From NCBI GenBank assembly GCA_026393035.1, contig JAPLAY010000061.1:1-39110 (forward strand): DNA of 39,110 nucleotides, read 5' to 3'. This document shows positions 27,886-35,672 of the stretch, one piece after another; the first letter of the stretch is position 1, and the number at the start of each line of letters is the position of its first letter. Made by a program: the position numbers and the translations under genes. The stretch is from Actinomycetota bacterium. Lineage in GTDB: Bacteria > Actinomycetota > Actinomycetes > Nanopelagicales > Nanopelagicaceae. Under the pieces are notes generated by a model. It saw nothing but the letters and a program-made list of their open reading frames with translations. It was not told where the DNA came from and ran no database searches.

Positions 27886-28684
27886 TAACCAAATTACGAG
27901 CCTTCACTCTCCACACGTTGAGAGAGTGAAGGCTCTTTTGGGTTCTCGGGGTAAGAAAATTCGCGCCACTGAGAAGGAATTTATCGCCGATGGAATTCAA
28001 AGTGTGCGCGAAGTTCTTGCACCAAGTTTTGATGCTGCTCCAACTCTGATTGCGTTATATGTGACCGAAAAGGGCTTCGAAAAGTTAGAGCAAGAAATCC
28101 CTTCCGACATCGTTGCAAGTGCGCCAATTGTTCATGTTTCAGATGAAGTTATGACAGCAATGGCTGATACCGAATCACCTCAAGGCATTTTGGCGTTATG
28201 TAAATTCACTGAAATTACCCTTTACAAAATTAAGCAACGCCAAGCAAAGAAAATTGCATATTTCTGGGAGATTCAAGACCCGGGTAATTCCGGAACTGTA
28301 ATCCGCACTGCCGAGGCACTTGGATTCGATGCCGTTGTTTTCTCAACCAATAGTGTTGACGCATATTCGCCAAAAACCGTGCGCGCAACTGTCGGTGCTC
28401 TTTGGCATATCCCAGTAGTTCAAGGGGTTGGCCTGGAAGAGCTTATGGAATTTGCTGAAGCTAATGAGTTTTTCACAATCGCCTTAGCGGGGGATGGAAG
28501 TGGATCAATACTTGATCTTCCTAAAAATGATAAGTCCATTTTAATTTTCGGAAATGAAGCACGAGGTTTACCCGAGATTTCAGGAGTTAAGGCAAGAGTG
28601 GCTATTCCCATGACTGGGCGTTCTGAGAGTTTAAATGTTGCAAGTGCAGCTGCAATCGCGATGTTTGAGGTAGGGATTCGGTAG
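27878..28684 (+). CDS. SpoU/TrmH-family RNA 2'-O-methyltransferase
   Basis: SPOUT-class methyltransferase, 268 residues, expected to methylate ribose 2'-OH in rRNA or tRNA using S-adenosylmethionine; the exact target is unknown. An N-terminal substrate-binding domain (about 8-105) precedes the trefoil-knot domain with [31 protein letters not shown] and [19 protein letters not shown], the three SpoU motifs. The ATG overlaps rplT by eight bases, so it is likely translated by coupling. A strong terminator hairpin covers codons 7-21, a peculiar place. GTG at 27926 (codon 17) is an alternative start but would cut the first helix. Gene order rplT-spoU-pheS-pheT is common in Actinobacteria. Confidence 0.9.
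   Translation: MPNNQITSLHSPHVERVKALLGSRGKKIRATEKEFIADGIQSVREVLAPSFDAAPTLIALYVTEKGFEKLEQEIPSDIVASAPIVHVSDEVMTAMADTESPQGILALCKFTEITLYKIKQRQAKKIAYFWEIQDPGNSGTVIRTAEALGFDAVVFSTNSVDAYSPKTVRATVGALWHIPVVQGVGLEELMEFAEANEFFTIALAGDGSGSILDLPKNDKSILIFGNEARGLPEISGVKARVAIPMTGRSESLNVASAAAIAMFEVGIR
27898..27939 (+). terminator. Strong intrinsic-type terminator inside the methyltransferase ORF
   Basis: Arm 27898-27911 (GAGCCTTCACTCTC) is perfectly complementary to arm 27922-27935 (GAGAGTGAAGGCTC) with a 10-base loop, followed by TTTT at 27936-27939. The 14-bp stem starts 12 bases after the rplT stop. It should end many infC-rpmI-rplT transcripts, while ribosomes that enter the overlapping methyltransferase frame could unfold it and allow read-through. 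Confidence 0.75.
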
Positions 28685-28687
28685 GAT
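28682..28687 (+). promoter_or_regulatory. Candidate -10 of a near-leaderless pheS promoter
   Basis: TAGGAT overlaps the methyltransferase stop and lies eight bases before the pheS ATG, with no ribosome site in between. The spacing is close to the six bases seen at other first genes. No good -35 is visible, and the TAG is also the stop codon, so this may be chance. Confidence 0.35.
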
Positions 28688-28695
28688 TTCGCATT

Positions 28696-29712
28696 ATGTC
28701 GATAAGCATCGCTGAGGTAACCGAGAGCGCAAAGAGCGCATTGCTTGCGATTGCTGGGGCTAATGAGTTATCCGATTTAAAGAGTGTAAAGATTGAACAT
28801 CTCGGCGATAAATCACCGCTATCAAAGGCGAGTCAAGCACTTGGAAAGATTGCTGCAGAAGAGAAAGCCGCCTTCGGAAAAGTTGTTGGTTCAGCTAAGG
28901 CCGAGGTATCTGCCGCCTATGAGGCGAGGTTAAAAGTACTTGAAGCAGAGAGAGATTCGCGAGTTCTAATCGAAGAACGTGTAGATGTAACACTTCCAGC
29001 ATCTAATATTCCTAAAGGTGGATTGCATCCATTAACTATTCTGACAAATGAAATTTCTGATTTATTTATTGGTTTGGGTTATCGCGTTGCCGAAGGGCCC
29101 GAACTCGAGGCGGAGTGGTTGAATTTCGATGCCCTTAATATTCCGGCAGATCATCCAGCTCGAACTATGCAGGACACCTTCTTCATAGAGCCGCTAGATT
29201 CGAAATTGGTTCTACGTACACATACTTCGCCAGTCCAAATTCGTACGATGCTAGAGAACAATCCACCTATCTACGTAATCTGTCCAGGCCGTACTTATCG
29301 GGCAGATGAATTAGATGCGACTCACACTCCAGTATTTAGCCAAGTTGAAGGTTTAGTGATCGATCGTGGAATCACAATGGCAGATCTTAAAGGCACTCTG
29401 GATTATTTTGCCCAAAGTATTTTTGGCCCAGATGTGAAAACAAGATTGCGTCCATCCTTCTTTCCATTCACCGAACCAAGTGCGGAAGTTGATTTCTTTT
29501 TCAATGGTCGCTGGATTGAGTGGGGCGGCTGCGGAATGGTTAATCCAAAAGTTCTAGAGGTTTGCGGAATTGATACAACAGAATTTACTGGCTTCGCCTT
29601 TGGAATGGGTTTAGAGCGCACGCTTATGGTTCGCCACGGAATCACCGATATGCACGACATCGTCGAGGGTGACACTCGTTTCACGCGAAGTTTTGGCTTG
29701 GGAATTAAATGA
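28696..29712 (+). CDS. pheS: Phenylalanyl-tRNA synthetase alpha subunit
   Basis: Catalytic subunit of the alpha2-beta2 enzyme that charges tRNA-Phe, 338 residues. An N-terminal coiled-coil arm (about 1-95) contacts tRNA. The class II core follows with HTSPVQIRTM, CPGRTYRADELDATHTPVF (motif 2), FFPFTEPSAEVD (Phe-binding region) and GMGLERTLMVRHGI (motif 3). The stop overlaps the pheT start in ATGA, so the subunits are translationally coupled. There is no ribosome site before the ATG. Confidence 0.97.
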   Translation: MSISIAEVTESAKSALLAIAGANELSDLKSVKIEHLGDKSPLSKASQALGKIAAEEKAAFGKVVGSAKAEVSAAYEARLKVLEAERDSRVLIEERVDVTLPASNIPKGGLHPLTILTNEISDLFIGLGYRVAEGPELEAEWLNFDALNIPADHPARTMQDTFFIEPLDSKLVLRTHTSPVQIRTMLENNPPIYVICPGRTYRADELDATHTPVFSQVEGLVIDRGITMADLKGTLDYFAQSIFGPDVKTRLRPSFFPFTEPSAEVDFFFNGRWIEWGGCGMVNPKVLEVCGIDTTEFTGFAFGMGLERTLMVRHGITDMHDIVEGDTRFTRSFGLGIK

Positions 29713-32171
29713 AAATCCCACTCTCCTGGATAAGAGAATTTGTTGAAGTTCCTACGGATATCTCGCTTGAAGTTTTAGAGAACGCCTTTGTTAACGTAGG
29801 TTTCGAAGTTGAAGAGATTGTTGTTACGGGTGTGGACCTAACTGGGCCACTAGTTGTTGCAAAGGTTGATTCGATTGAAGAGTTAACTGGAAATAAGAAG
29901 CCAATCAGATATGTCGGGCTAGATTGTGGCGGCGGAAAAATCCGGTTTGTAATTTGTGGAGCGACTAACTTTTCCGTTGGAGATCTAGTGGTGGCAGCGC
30001 TTCCAGGCGCAGTACTTCCCGGCGACTTCGCAATATCTGCTCGCGAAACTTATGGCAAAACAAGTAATGGAATGATCTGTTCCTCTCGAGAACTCGGACT
30101 AAGTGATGAACATGCTGGAATTATTGTTTTGCCCGCAGATTGTGCGAAACCTGGAATTGACGCAATCTCATTACTAGAAATTAATGATGTTGTTATTGAT
30201 GCTGCCGTTAACCCAGATCGGGGATATGCGTTATCGATTCGTGGGCTAGCGCGTGAACTTGCTGCTTCCTTGGGGCTAAAGTATAAAGATCCAGTTAAAT
30301 CAGTCGATTGCGCTAAATTCAAAATTAATAACAATGGAATCCAATTAACTATCGAAGATGGCTCAGCGGTATCTGTTGCATATATCCGCACTATTTCCGG
30401 CTTTGACGCGAAGGCTGTTACACCAATTTGGTTGAGTCGCAGAATCGAAAAGTGTGGGATGCGGTCAATTTCGCTCGCTGTAGATATCACAAATTATGTA
30501 ATGCTGGAACTTGGACAGCCTCTGCATGCATTTGATGCAACTAAAATATCTGGTTCGCTTGTAATGCGAAGAGCAGGCGAGAGTTCTAAATTAAAAACCT
30601 TAGACGGCCAGGATCGTAAATTGGATAAAGAGGATCTGGTTGTTGCTGATAAAAGTAACCCGCTCGCTCTGGCTGGAGTAATGGGTGGCGCAAGTTCAGA
30701 GGTTACTGACCTGACAACTTCAATAGCGCTAGAAGCCGCACGCTTTGATCCAATCACAATCGCTAAGAGTTCAAGACGACACAAATTATCTTCCGAGGCT
30801 TCGCGCAGATTGGAACGAGGCGTAGATCCTTCATTGGCAGAGATTTCTTCAGCAAGGGCTATTGATTTAATGATTGAACTTGGTGGCGCGAATTATGTTG
30901 GCAGTAGTAAGGCTGGTGAGCCACGCTTCGCTCCAATCGTAAGTTTTGATCCAAACTTCGTGTCTAAATACCTTGGCACCAAAGTTACTCTTGCTGAGAT
31001 TGAAGAGAAGTTAGTCGTTGTTGGCTGCGATGTCTCAAAGAAATCAGTTAGCGAATGGTTAATTGATCCACCGTCATGGCGGGCAGATTTGATTCTGGCA
31101 CCTGATTTAGTCGAAGAAGTTGCAAGAATGATTGGGTATGACCGTATTCCATCGACTCTGCCAACTGGCAAAGCTGGCGCAGGACTTTCTGCGGCGCAAT
31201 ATCGGAAGCGCTCGGTAGCAAACTATCTAGCTAGTAATGGTTTCGCCGAGGTTTATAACTCGCCATTTGTAAATCCAACTTTCGTTGCAGATTTAGGTTT
31301 CACTGGGGATCGCGCTAAGAGTTTCAAACTTGCTAATCCAATGTCTGAAGAATTTCCAGAATTGCGAACTCACTTACTTCCTGGCTTGCTTCTGACTGCG
31401 GTTCGCAACCAAGGACGCGGGGCAAGTGATATCGCGATCTTTGAAATTGGTTCTGTCTTTCGTAACACCGAAAAATTGAGTAGCCCTGGATCAATCTCTG
31501 TGACGCAAGTTCCAGATAATCAATCTAGAGAAGCTATCTATAAGAGCGTCCCAAATCAACCGCTGCATTTGGCGGCCGTTGTTGCCGGAAAATTGGCGAG
31601 CGATAGCTGGCATACCAAGGGAGTTAATTTCACTTGGGTAGAAGCAATCGGATTTGCAAAATCAATTGTTGAAAATACTGGAAATATTTCAAGCACCGTG
31701 GCCTCAGATTTTGCACCATGGCATCCAGGTAGATGTGCTGAGATTCAGGTTGATGGCAAACCAGTTGGCCATGCGGGTGAATTGCACCCAAGAGTAATTT
31801 CACTTCTGGGCTTACCTGAACGTTCTTGTGCCTTCGTCGTAGTTCTTAGTGCGCTGCCGATTGTTGAATCTAAGAGATCAAACGCACTTATAACTATGCC
31901 GCCTGCAATCCAAGATATTTCACTCATGGTGACTGAAAACGTTTCTGCAAGTTCGGTAGAAAGCGCCCTTCGAGAAGGGGCAGGGGAGTTATTGGAAAGC
32001 ATCACGCTCTTCGATCGCTATTCAAAGGTGGGGGAAGGCAAAATTTCACTGGCCTTCACATTGGTCTTTCGCGCAGCCGATCGAACGCTCACCGCTGACG
32101 AAGTATCGAAGTATCGTGAGTCTGCAATGGCATCTGCCGCGAAGAAGTGTGGCGCAGTTCTAAGGTCCTGA
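29709..32171 (+). CDS. pheT: Phenylalanyl-tRNA synthetase beta subunit
   Basis: Large subunit of PheRS, 820 residues, with tRNA-binding and editing functions. Domains in order are the EMAP/OB-like tRNA-binding domain (about 40-150), the B3/B4 editing domain (about 205-370; LGQPLHAFDATKI and RRLERGVDPS), B5 (about 400-470), the catalytic-like core (LRTHLLPGLL and NQGRGASDIAIFEIG) and a C-terminal FDX-ACB anticodon-binding domain (PPAIQDISLMV...GEGKISLAFTLVFRA). Full length. It starts within the pheS stop. The operator/promoter of the arg operon begins right after its stop codon. Confidence 0.97.
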   Translation: MKIPLSWIREFVEVPTDISLEVLENAFVNVGFEVEEIVVTGVDLTGPLVVAKVDSIEELTGNKKPIRYVGLDCGGGKIRFVICGATNFSVGDLVVAALPGAVLPGDFAISARETYGKTSNGMICSSRELGLSDEHAGIIVLPADCAKPGIDAISLLEINDVVIDAAVNPDRGYALSIRGLARELAASLGLKYKDPVKSVDCAKFKINNNGIQLTIEDGSAVSVAYIRTISGFDAKAVTPIWLSRRIEKCGMRSISLAVDITNYVMLELGQPLHAFDATKISGSLVMRRAGESSKLKTLDGQDRKLDKEDLVVADKSNPLALAGVMGGASSEVTDLTTSIALEAARFDPITIAKSSRRHKLSSEASRRLERGVDPSLAEISSARAIDLMIELGGANYVGSSKAGEPRFAPIVSFDPNFVSKYLGTKVTLAEIEEKLVVVGCDVSKKSVSEWLIDPPSWRADLILAPDLVEEVARMIGYDRIPSTLPTGKAGAGLSAAQYRKRSVANYLASNGFAEVYNSPFVNPTFVADLGFTGDRAKSFKLANPMSEEFPELRTHLLPGLLLTAVRNQGRGASDIAIFEIGSVFRNTEKLSSPGSISVTQVPDNQSREAIYKSVPNQPLHLAAVVAGKLASDSWHTKGVNFTWVEAIGFAKSIVENTGNISSTVASDFAPWHPGRCAEIQVDGKPVGHAGELHPRVISLLGLPERSCAFVVVLSALPIVESKRSNALITMPPAIQDISLMVTENVSASSVESALREGAGELLESITLFDRYSKVGEGKISLAFTLVFRAADRTLTADEVSKYRESAMASAAKKCGAVLRS

Positions 32172-32173
32172 AA

Positions 32174-32211
32174 TACGCATAAATATGCATAATCTTGCAT
32201 ATATATACAAT
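32174..32211. promoter_or_regulatory. Tandem ARG boxes (ArgR operator)
   Basis: Two 14-base half-site pairs fit the ArgR pattern (arms TGNAT/ATNCA around four A/T bases). Box 1 is CGCAT-AAAT-ATGCA (32176-32189) and box 2 is TGCAT-ATAT-ATACA (32196-32209). Their centres are 20 bases apart, close to the double-box spacing known from E. coli. Between them a 20-base dyad (ATATGCA/TGCATAT, 32183-32202) overlaps both. Box 2 covers the argC -35, so arginine-bound ArgR, encoded three genes downstream, would block transcription. Confidence 0.75.
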
Positions 32212-32223
32212 CCACAATAGAGT
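32195..32223 (+). promoter_or_regulatory. argC promoter (-35 TTGCAT, -10 TAGAGT), leaderless
   Basis: TTGCAT (32195-32200) and TAGAGT (32218-32223) are exactly 17 bases apart. AGTCCT then separates the -10 from the argC ATG, so the transcript should start at the ATG. No ribosome site is visible. The -35 lies inside the ARG-box array. Confidence 0.7.
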
Positions 32224-32229
32224 AGTCCT

Positions 32230-33252
32230 ATGAAAATCGGTGTTGTAGGTGCAAGCGGGTATGCGGGTGGAGAGCTCCTACGAATCCTTGCTGGCCATCC
32301 AAAATTTGAAGTGGTGTATGCAAGTGCGGGTTCTAACGCCGGCGAAGACATAACTTCGATACATCCGCAATTACTTTCATATTCGGGCCAGAAATTTGCA
32401 GCCACAGAGATCCTTGAAATCAATAAGTGTGAATTGGTGTTCTTAGCACTTCCGCATGGTGAATCTGCGAGCCTGATTTCTAAAATTTCTGCTGGAGTTA
32501 AAGTTGTGGATTTAGGAGCGGACTTCAGATTAGAAGATAAGAAAGCATGGGAGAAGTATTACTCCGGAACCTATGCTGGAAAATTCACCTACGGCTTGCC
32601 TGAAGTCAATAATAATTTCTTAAAAATAGCTGAATCAACTCGGGTAGCTAATCCAGGCTGCTATGCGACAGCCATTATCTTAGGTAGCGCACCAGCGATT
32701 GCCTCAGAAATTGCAGAACCAAATAACTTTATTGCTGTTGCAGCAAGTGGAACTACTGGTGCCGGAAGAAGCGCAAAGATAAATTTATCGGCGAGTGAAG
32801 TAGTTAATAATCTAAGCTCTTACAAATTTGGGGGAGTTCATCAGCACACTCCTGAGATCGAAGAAAACTTGGCACTTATCAATGGAGCCAATGTTAAATT
32901 CTCACTTACACCTATTTTGGCACCTATGCCAAGAGGAATTCTTGCGACTGTCAGTTCGCAACTAAGTAAAAAGATCTCAACAGCCGAAGCCCATAAAATC
33001 TTTTCAGATTACTATTCGAAATCTTTATTTGTGAAAGTTTTACCAACGGGTGAAATGCCGCAAACCTCAACGACAATCGGAACCAATTACGCAGTGATGC
33101 AGCTTGCGGTTGATGAACATGCAAACAGGTTAGTTGTCTCCATTGCGATCGATAATTTGGGTAAAGGTGCTGCAGGGCAAGCAATCCAGAATGCAAATTT
33201 GATGTGTTGTTTTCCGGAAGATTCCGGTCTAAATCAGTTAGCAACTAAATAA
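32230..33252 (+). CDS. argC: N-acetyl-gamma-glutamyl-phosphate reductase
   Basis: Third step of arginine synthesis: NADPH-dependent reduction of N-acetylglutamyl phosphate to the semialdehyde. The protein has 340 residues. The Rossmann motif GVVGASGYAGGELLR opens the protein, catalytic Cys144 lies in VANPGCYATA, and the conserved HQHTPEIEE follows. First gene of the arg operon, with an apparently leaderless start. Its stop overlaps the argB ATG by one base (TAATG). In most actinobacteria argJ lies between argC and argB; here there is no room for it. Confidence 0.96.
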   Translation: MKIGVVGASGYAGGELLRILAGHPKFEVVYASAGSNAGEDITSIHPQLLSYSGQKFAATEILEINKCELVFLALPHGESASLISKISAGVKVVDLGADFRLEDKKAWEKYYSGTYAGKFTYGLPEVNNNFLKIAESTRVANPGCYATAIILGSAPAIASEIAEPNNFIAVAASGTTGAGRSAKINLSASEVVNNLSSYKFGGVHQHTPEIEENLALINGANVKFSLTPILAPMPRGILATVSSQLSKKISTAEAHKIFSDYYSKSLFVKVLPTGEMPQTSTTIGTNYAVMQLAVDEHANRLVVSIAIDNLGKGAAGQAIQNANLMCCFPEDSGLNQLATK

Positions 33253-34022
33253 TGATTCTTTTTAAATATGGCGGTCACGCTATTAGCGAAGGCGAAGGAA
33301 TTGATCCGACCCTGCAAGTTTTAGCAAAGTTGATTAAATCGGGTGAGCAAATCGTTATCGTTCATGGCGGCGGTCCTGCAATTAATAGAGAGCTCGAGGT
33401 TCACGGCGTAAAGAGCGAGATGATTGGCGGTTTTCGTAAAACCACACCCGAAGTCTTTGAAGTAGTTCAGAGAACTCTTTGCGGTGAAGTTCTAAGAAAC
33501 TTAGTAAACCAACTGATCTCACTGGATATTAATGCCATAGGTATTACAGCGGGCGATGGTGAATTAACGAGAGCAAAGATCGCCAATCCTGATTTGGGTT
33601 TAGTTGGAGAATTGATTTCTACGAATCCTAAATTTATTCAATCTTTGTTGGAATCTGGTATGACACCAGTGATTTCACCAATATCTATAACACCCGATGG
33701 TGTTGCAGTGAATATGAATGCTGATCTCGTTGCTGGAGCAATTGGTGGCGCACTCGAGGCAGATAACGTTCTTTTTGCTACAGATGTGTCAGGCATATAT
33801 CGGAATTGGCCGGATCTGGAATCTTTTATCGCGGAAATTTCGGTCGCTGAATTGATCACAATCGCCAAAGATTTTCAAGGTGGAATGATTCCGAAAGCTG
33901 CGGCCGCTATAAATGCTATTTCTTCTGGCGCCATTTCAGCCCGCATCTTCGATGGTCGCGACGCGGGAAATATCGAGCCAGCAATAGCAGGAAAAATCGG
34001 AACGCTGGTGGTTTTTAAGTGA
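33252..34022 (+). CDS. argB: N-acetylglutamate kinase, short form
   Basis: Second step of arginine synthesis: ATP-dependent phosphorylation of N-acetylglutamate. The protein begins directly with the ATP-site strand ILFKYGGHAI and has 256 residues, about the size of the arginine-insensitive E. coli enzyme (258) and shorter than the ~290-residue arginine-inhibited hexameric form usual in actinobacteria. The frame is closed by a stop two codons upstream, so there is no hidden N-terminal helix. VHGGGPAINREL, GLVGE and VNMNADLVAGAIGGALEAD are intact. It overlaps argC by one base and argD by four. Loss of feedback control is an inference from the missing helix. Confidence 0.94.
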   Translation: MILFKYGGHAISEGEGIDPTLQVLAKLIKSGEQIVIVHGGGPAINRELEVHGVKSEMIGGFRKTTPEVFEVVQRTLCGEVLRNLVNQLISLDINAIGITAGDGELTRAKIANPDLGLVGELISTNPKFIQSLLESGMTPVISPISITPDGVAVNMNADLVAGAIGGALEADNVLFATDVSGIYRNWPDLESFIAEISVAELITIAKDFQGGMIPKAAAAINAISSGAISARIFDGRDAGNIEPAIAGKIGTLVVFK

Positions 34023-35194
34023 GTAACAATTCAATCGCACAGTCACGCTGGCAGAGCGCACTTCAGAATAATTATGGCGTGCCCGAAGTTTCATTAGTTA
34101 AGGGAAGTGGCGCGGAAGTTTGGGATGCAGACGGTAAGGAATATTTAGATTTCCTAGGTGGGATTGCAACAAACATTTTGGGACATGCCCATCCCGTGCT
34201 AATCGAAGCCATTTCGGCGCAGGCTAAAGAACTTAGCCATGTCAGCAATTTGTATTCACATCCTCGAGTTCTCGAATTAGCAGAGAAACTGGTTCAACTA
34301 ACAGGCAGAGCTGATTCAAAAGTATTTTTTGCTAACTCGGGCGCGGAAGCGAACGAGGCGGCAATTAAATTATCAAGGCTGACTGGACGTAAAAGAATTA
34401 TCTCCACTTTGGGTTCATTTCACGGTCGCACTATTGGCGCCCTTTCTATAACAGGCCAAATTTCTAAACGTAAGGCTTTTCTACCTTTACTCAGTGATGT
34501 GAAGTTCATTGCCTACAACGATATTGCGGCCGCAAAGAAGGTGATTCGCAAGAAAGTAGCGATGATTATTGTTGAACCGATTCAAGGCGAAAACGGCGTG
34601 GTGGTTCCGGATCTTGGCTATCTTAAAGAGCTACGGTCATTAACAACTAAGCATGGGGTTCTGCTCGCCTTTGATTGCGTGCAAACTGGAATGGGTCGAA
34701 CCGGGCAGTGGTTCGGTTATGAAAATGAAAATATTGTGCCGGACATTATTACGTTAGCTAAAGGTTTAGGTGGTGGTTTACCTCTTGGGGCCATGATTGC
34801 AATCGGAGACTGCGCCACGCTATTCGAACCAGGTTCACATGGAAGTACCTTTGGAGGAAGCCCCATGGCTTGTGCTTCAGCTTTAGCTTCAATTAAGTTT
34901 TTGGAAGATGAAAAGATTTTGGAACGTGTGAAACAGATCGAGCTTTCTTTGAAACTAGAAATTTCCAAAAATCCGATCGTCGAAACTGTTAGGGGTTCAG
35001 GGCTATTAATAGGAATAGTTTTGAAAGAACCGATTGCCAAGAAATATGTTGGTGATCTACAAAAACTAGGAATTCTGGCAAATGCGACATCGGAAACCGT
35101 GATTCGAATCGCACCGCCACTAATTGTTTCGGATAGTCAAGTTGGGTATTTCATTGAAACTTTCAGAAAGGTAGCCCTCACTTATGAACGTTAA
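34019..35194 (+). CDS. argD: Acetylornithine aminotransferase
   Basis: PLP-dependent class III aminotransferase, 391 residues, converting N-acetylglutamate semialdehyde to N-acetylornithine. The PLP lysine is Lys248 ([15 protein letters not shown]). [18 protein letters not shown] and [15 protein letters not shown] are typical. The start is GTG in a four-base GTGA overlap with the argB stop. The 3' end overlaps argR by 11 bases. Related aminotransferases can also act on succinyl-diaminopimelate, so a role in lysine synthesis as well is possible. Confidence 0.94.
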   Translation: MSNNSIAQSRWQSALQNNYGVPEVSLVKGSGAEVWDADGKEYLDFLGGIATNILGHAHPVLIEAISAQAKELSHVSNLYSHPRVLELAEKLVQLTGRADSKVFFANSGAEANEAAIKLSRLTGRKRIISTLGSFHGRTIGALSITGQISKRKAFLPLLSDVKFIAYNDIAAAKKVIRKKVAMIIVEPIQGENGVVVPDLGYLKELRSLTTKHGVLLAFDCVQTGMGRTGQWFGYENENIVPDIITLAKGLGGGLPLGAMIAIGDCATLFEPGSHGSTFGGSPMACASALASIKFLEDEKILERVKQIELSLKLEISKNPIVETVRGSGLLIGIVLKEPIAKKYVGDLQKLGILANATSETVIRIAPPLIVSDSQVGYFIETFRKVALTYER

Positions 35195-35672
35195 GACTGC
35201 GCTGAGTTCGAATCAGAGGAGAGCTGTAATAGCGAAATTAGTTCGACAAGGTGGCGTTGAGTCACAGGTACATTTGGTGAAGTTGCTATCGCGAGAAGGC
35301 GTCAAAGTTACCCAGGCAACTGCGAGTCGCGATCTTGAAGATTTAGGTGCAACCCGTGTTCGTGACGTCAATGGCGAATTTCAGTATGTGATTCCAGAAG
35401 AGTCCAGCGCTAAAAGTAGTTCAGCCGCTAACTTAATCTTGAGTGTTACTGCTAGCGGGAATTTAGCAGTGGTTCGCACGCCACCAGGTGGCGCGCAGTT
35501 GCTGGCTAGTGCTATCGATCGAAATTCTTTAAATGGCGCAATCAAGAGCGCTATTGGAACGATTGCTGGAGATGACACTGTTCTCGTAGTTTCCAAAACC
35601 GCAAATGGTGGCGGGGAGCTCGCAAAATCAATAATGAATTATGCAGCAACAATAAAGGGAAAGAGGAAGTAG
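35184..35672 (+). CDS. argR: ArgR, arginine repressor
   Basis: Hexameric arginine-sensing regulator, 162 residues. The N-terminal winged HTH (about 10-75) shows [20 protein letters not shown], the recognition-helix region with the conserved SR-D. The C-terminal domain carries the trimerisation/arginine-binding stretch [12 protein letters not shown]. The ATG lies inside the end of argD (11-base overlap), so the regulator is made with the enzymes it controls. The matching tandem ARG boxes upstream of argC make this a self-limiting loop. The stop is followed at once by the argH ATG. Confidence 0.95.
   Translation: MNVKTALSSNQRRAVIAKLVRQGGVESQVHLVKLLSREGVKVTQATASRDLEDLGATRVRDVNGEFQYVIPEESSAKSSSAANLILSVTASGNLAVVRTPPGGAQLLASAIDRNSLNGAIKSAIGTIAGDDTVLVVSKTANGGGELAKSIMNYAATIKGKRK

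Noticed and set aside
32171-32211. Repeated GCAT units that could look like a short tandem repeat or CRISPR fragment
   Set aside because: Spacing and dyad symmetry fit paired ARG boxes in front of argC; there are no spacers or cas genes.
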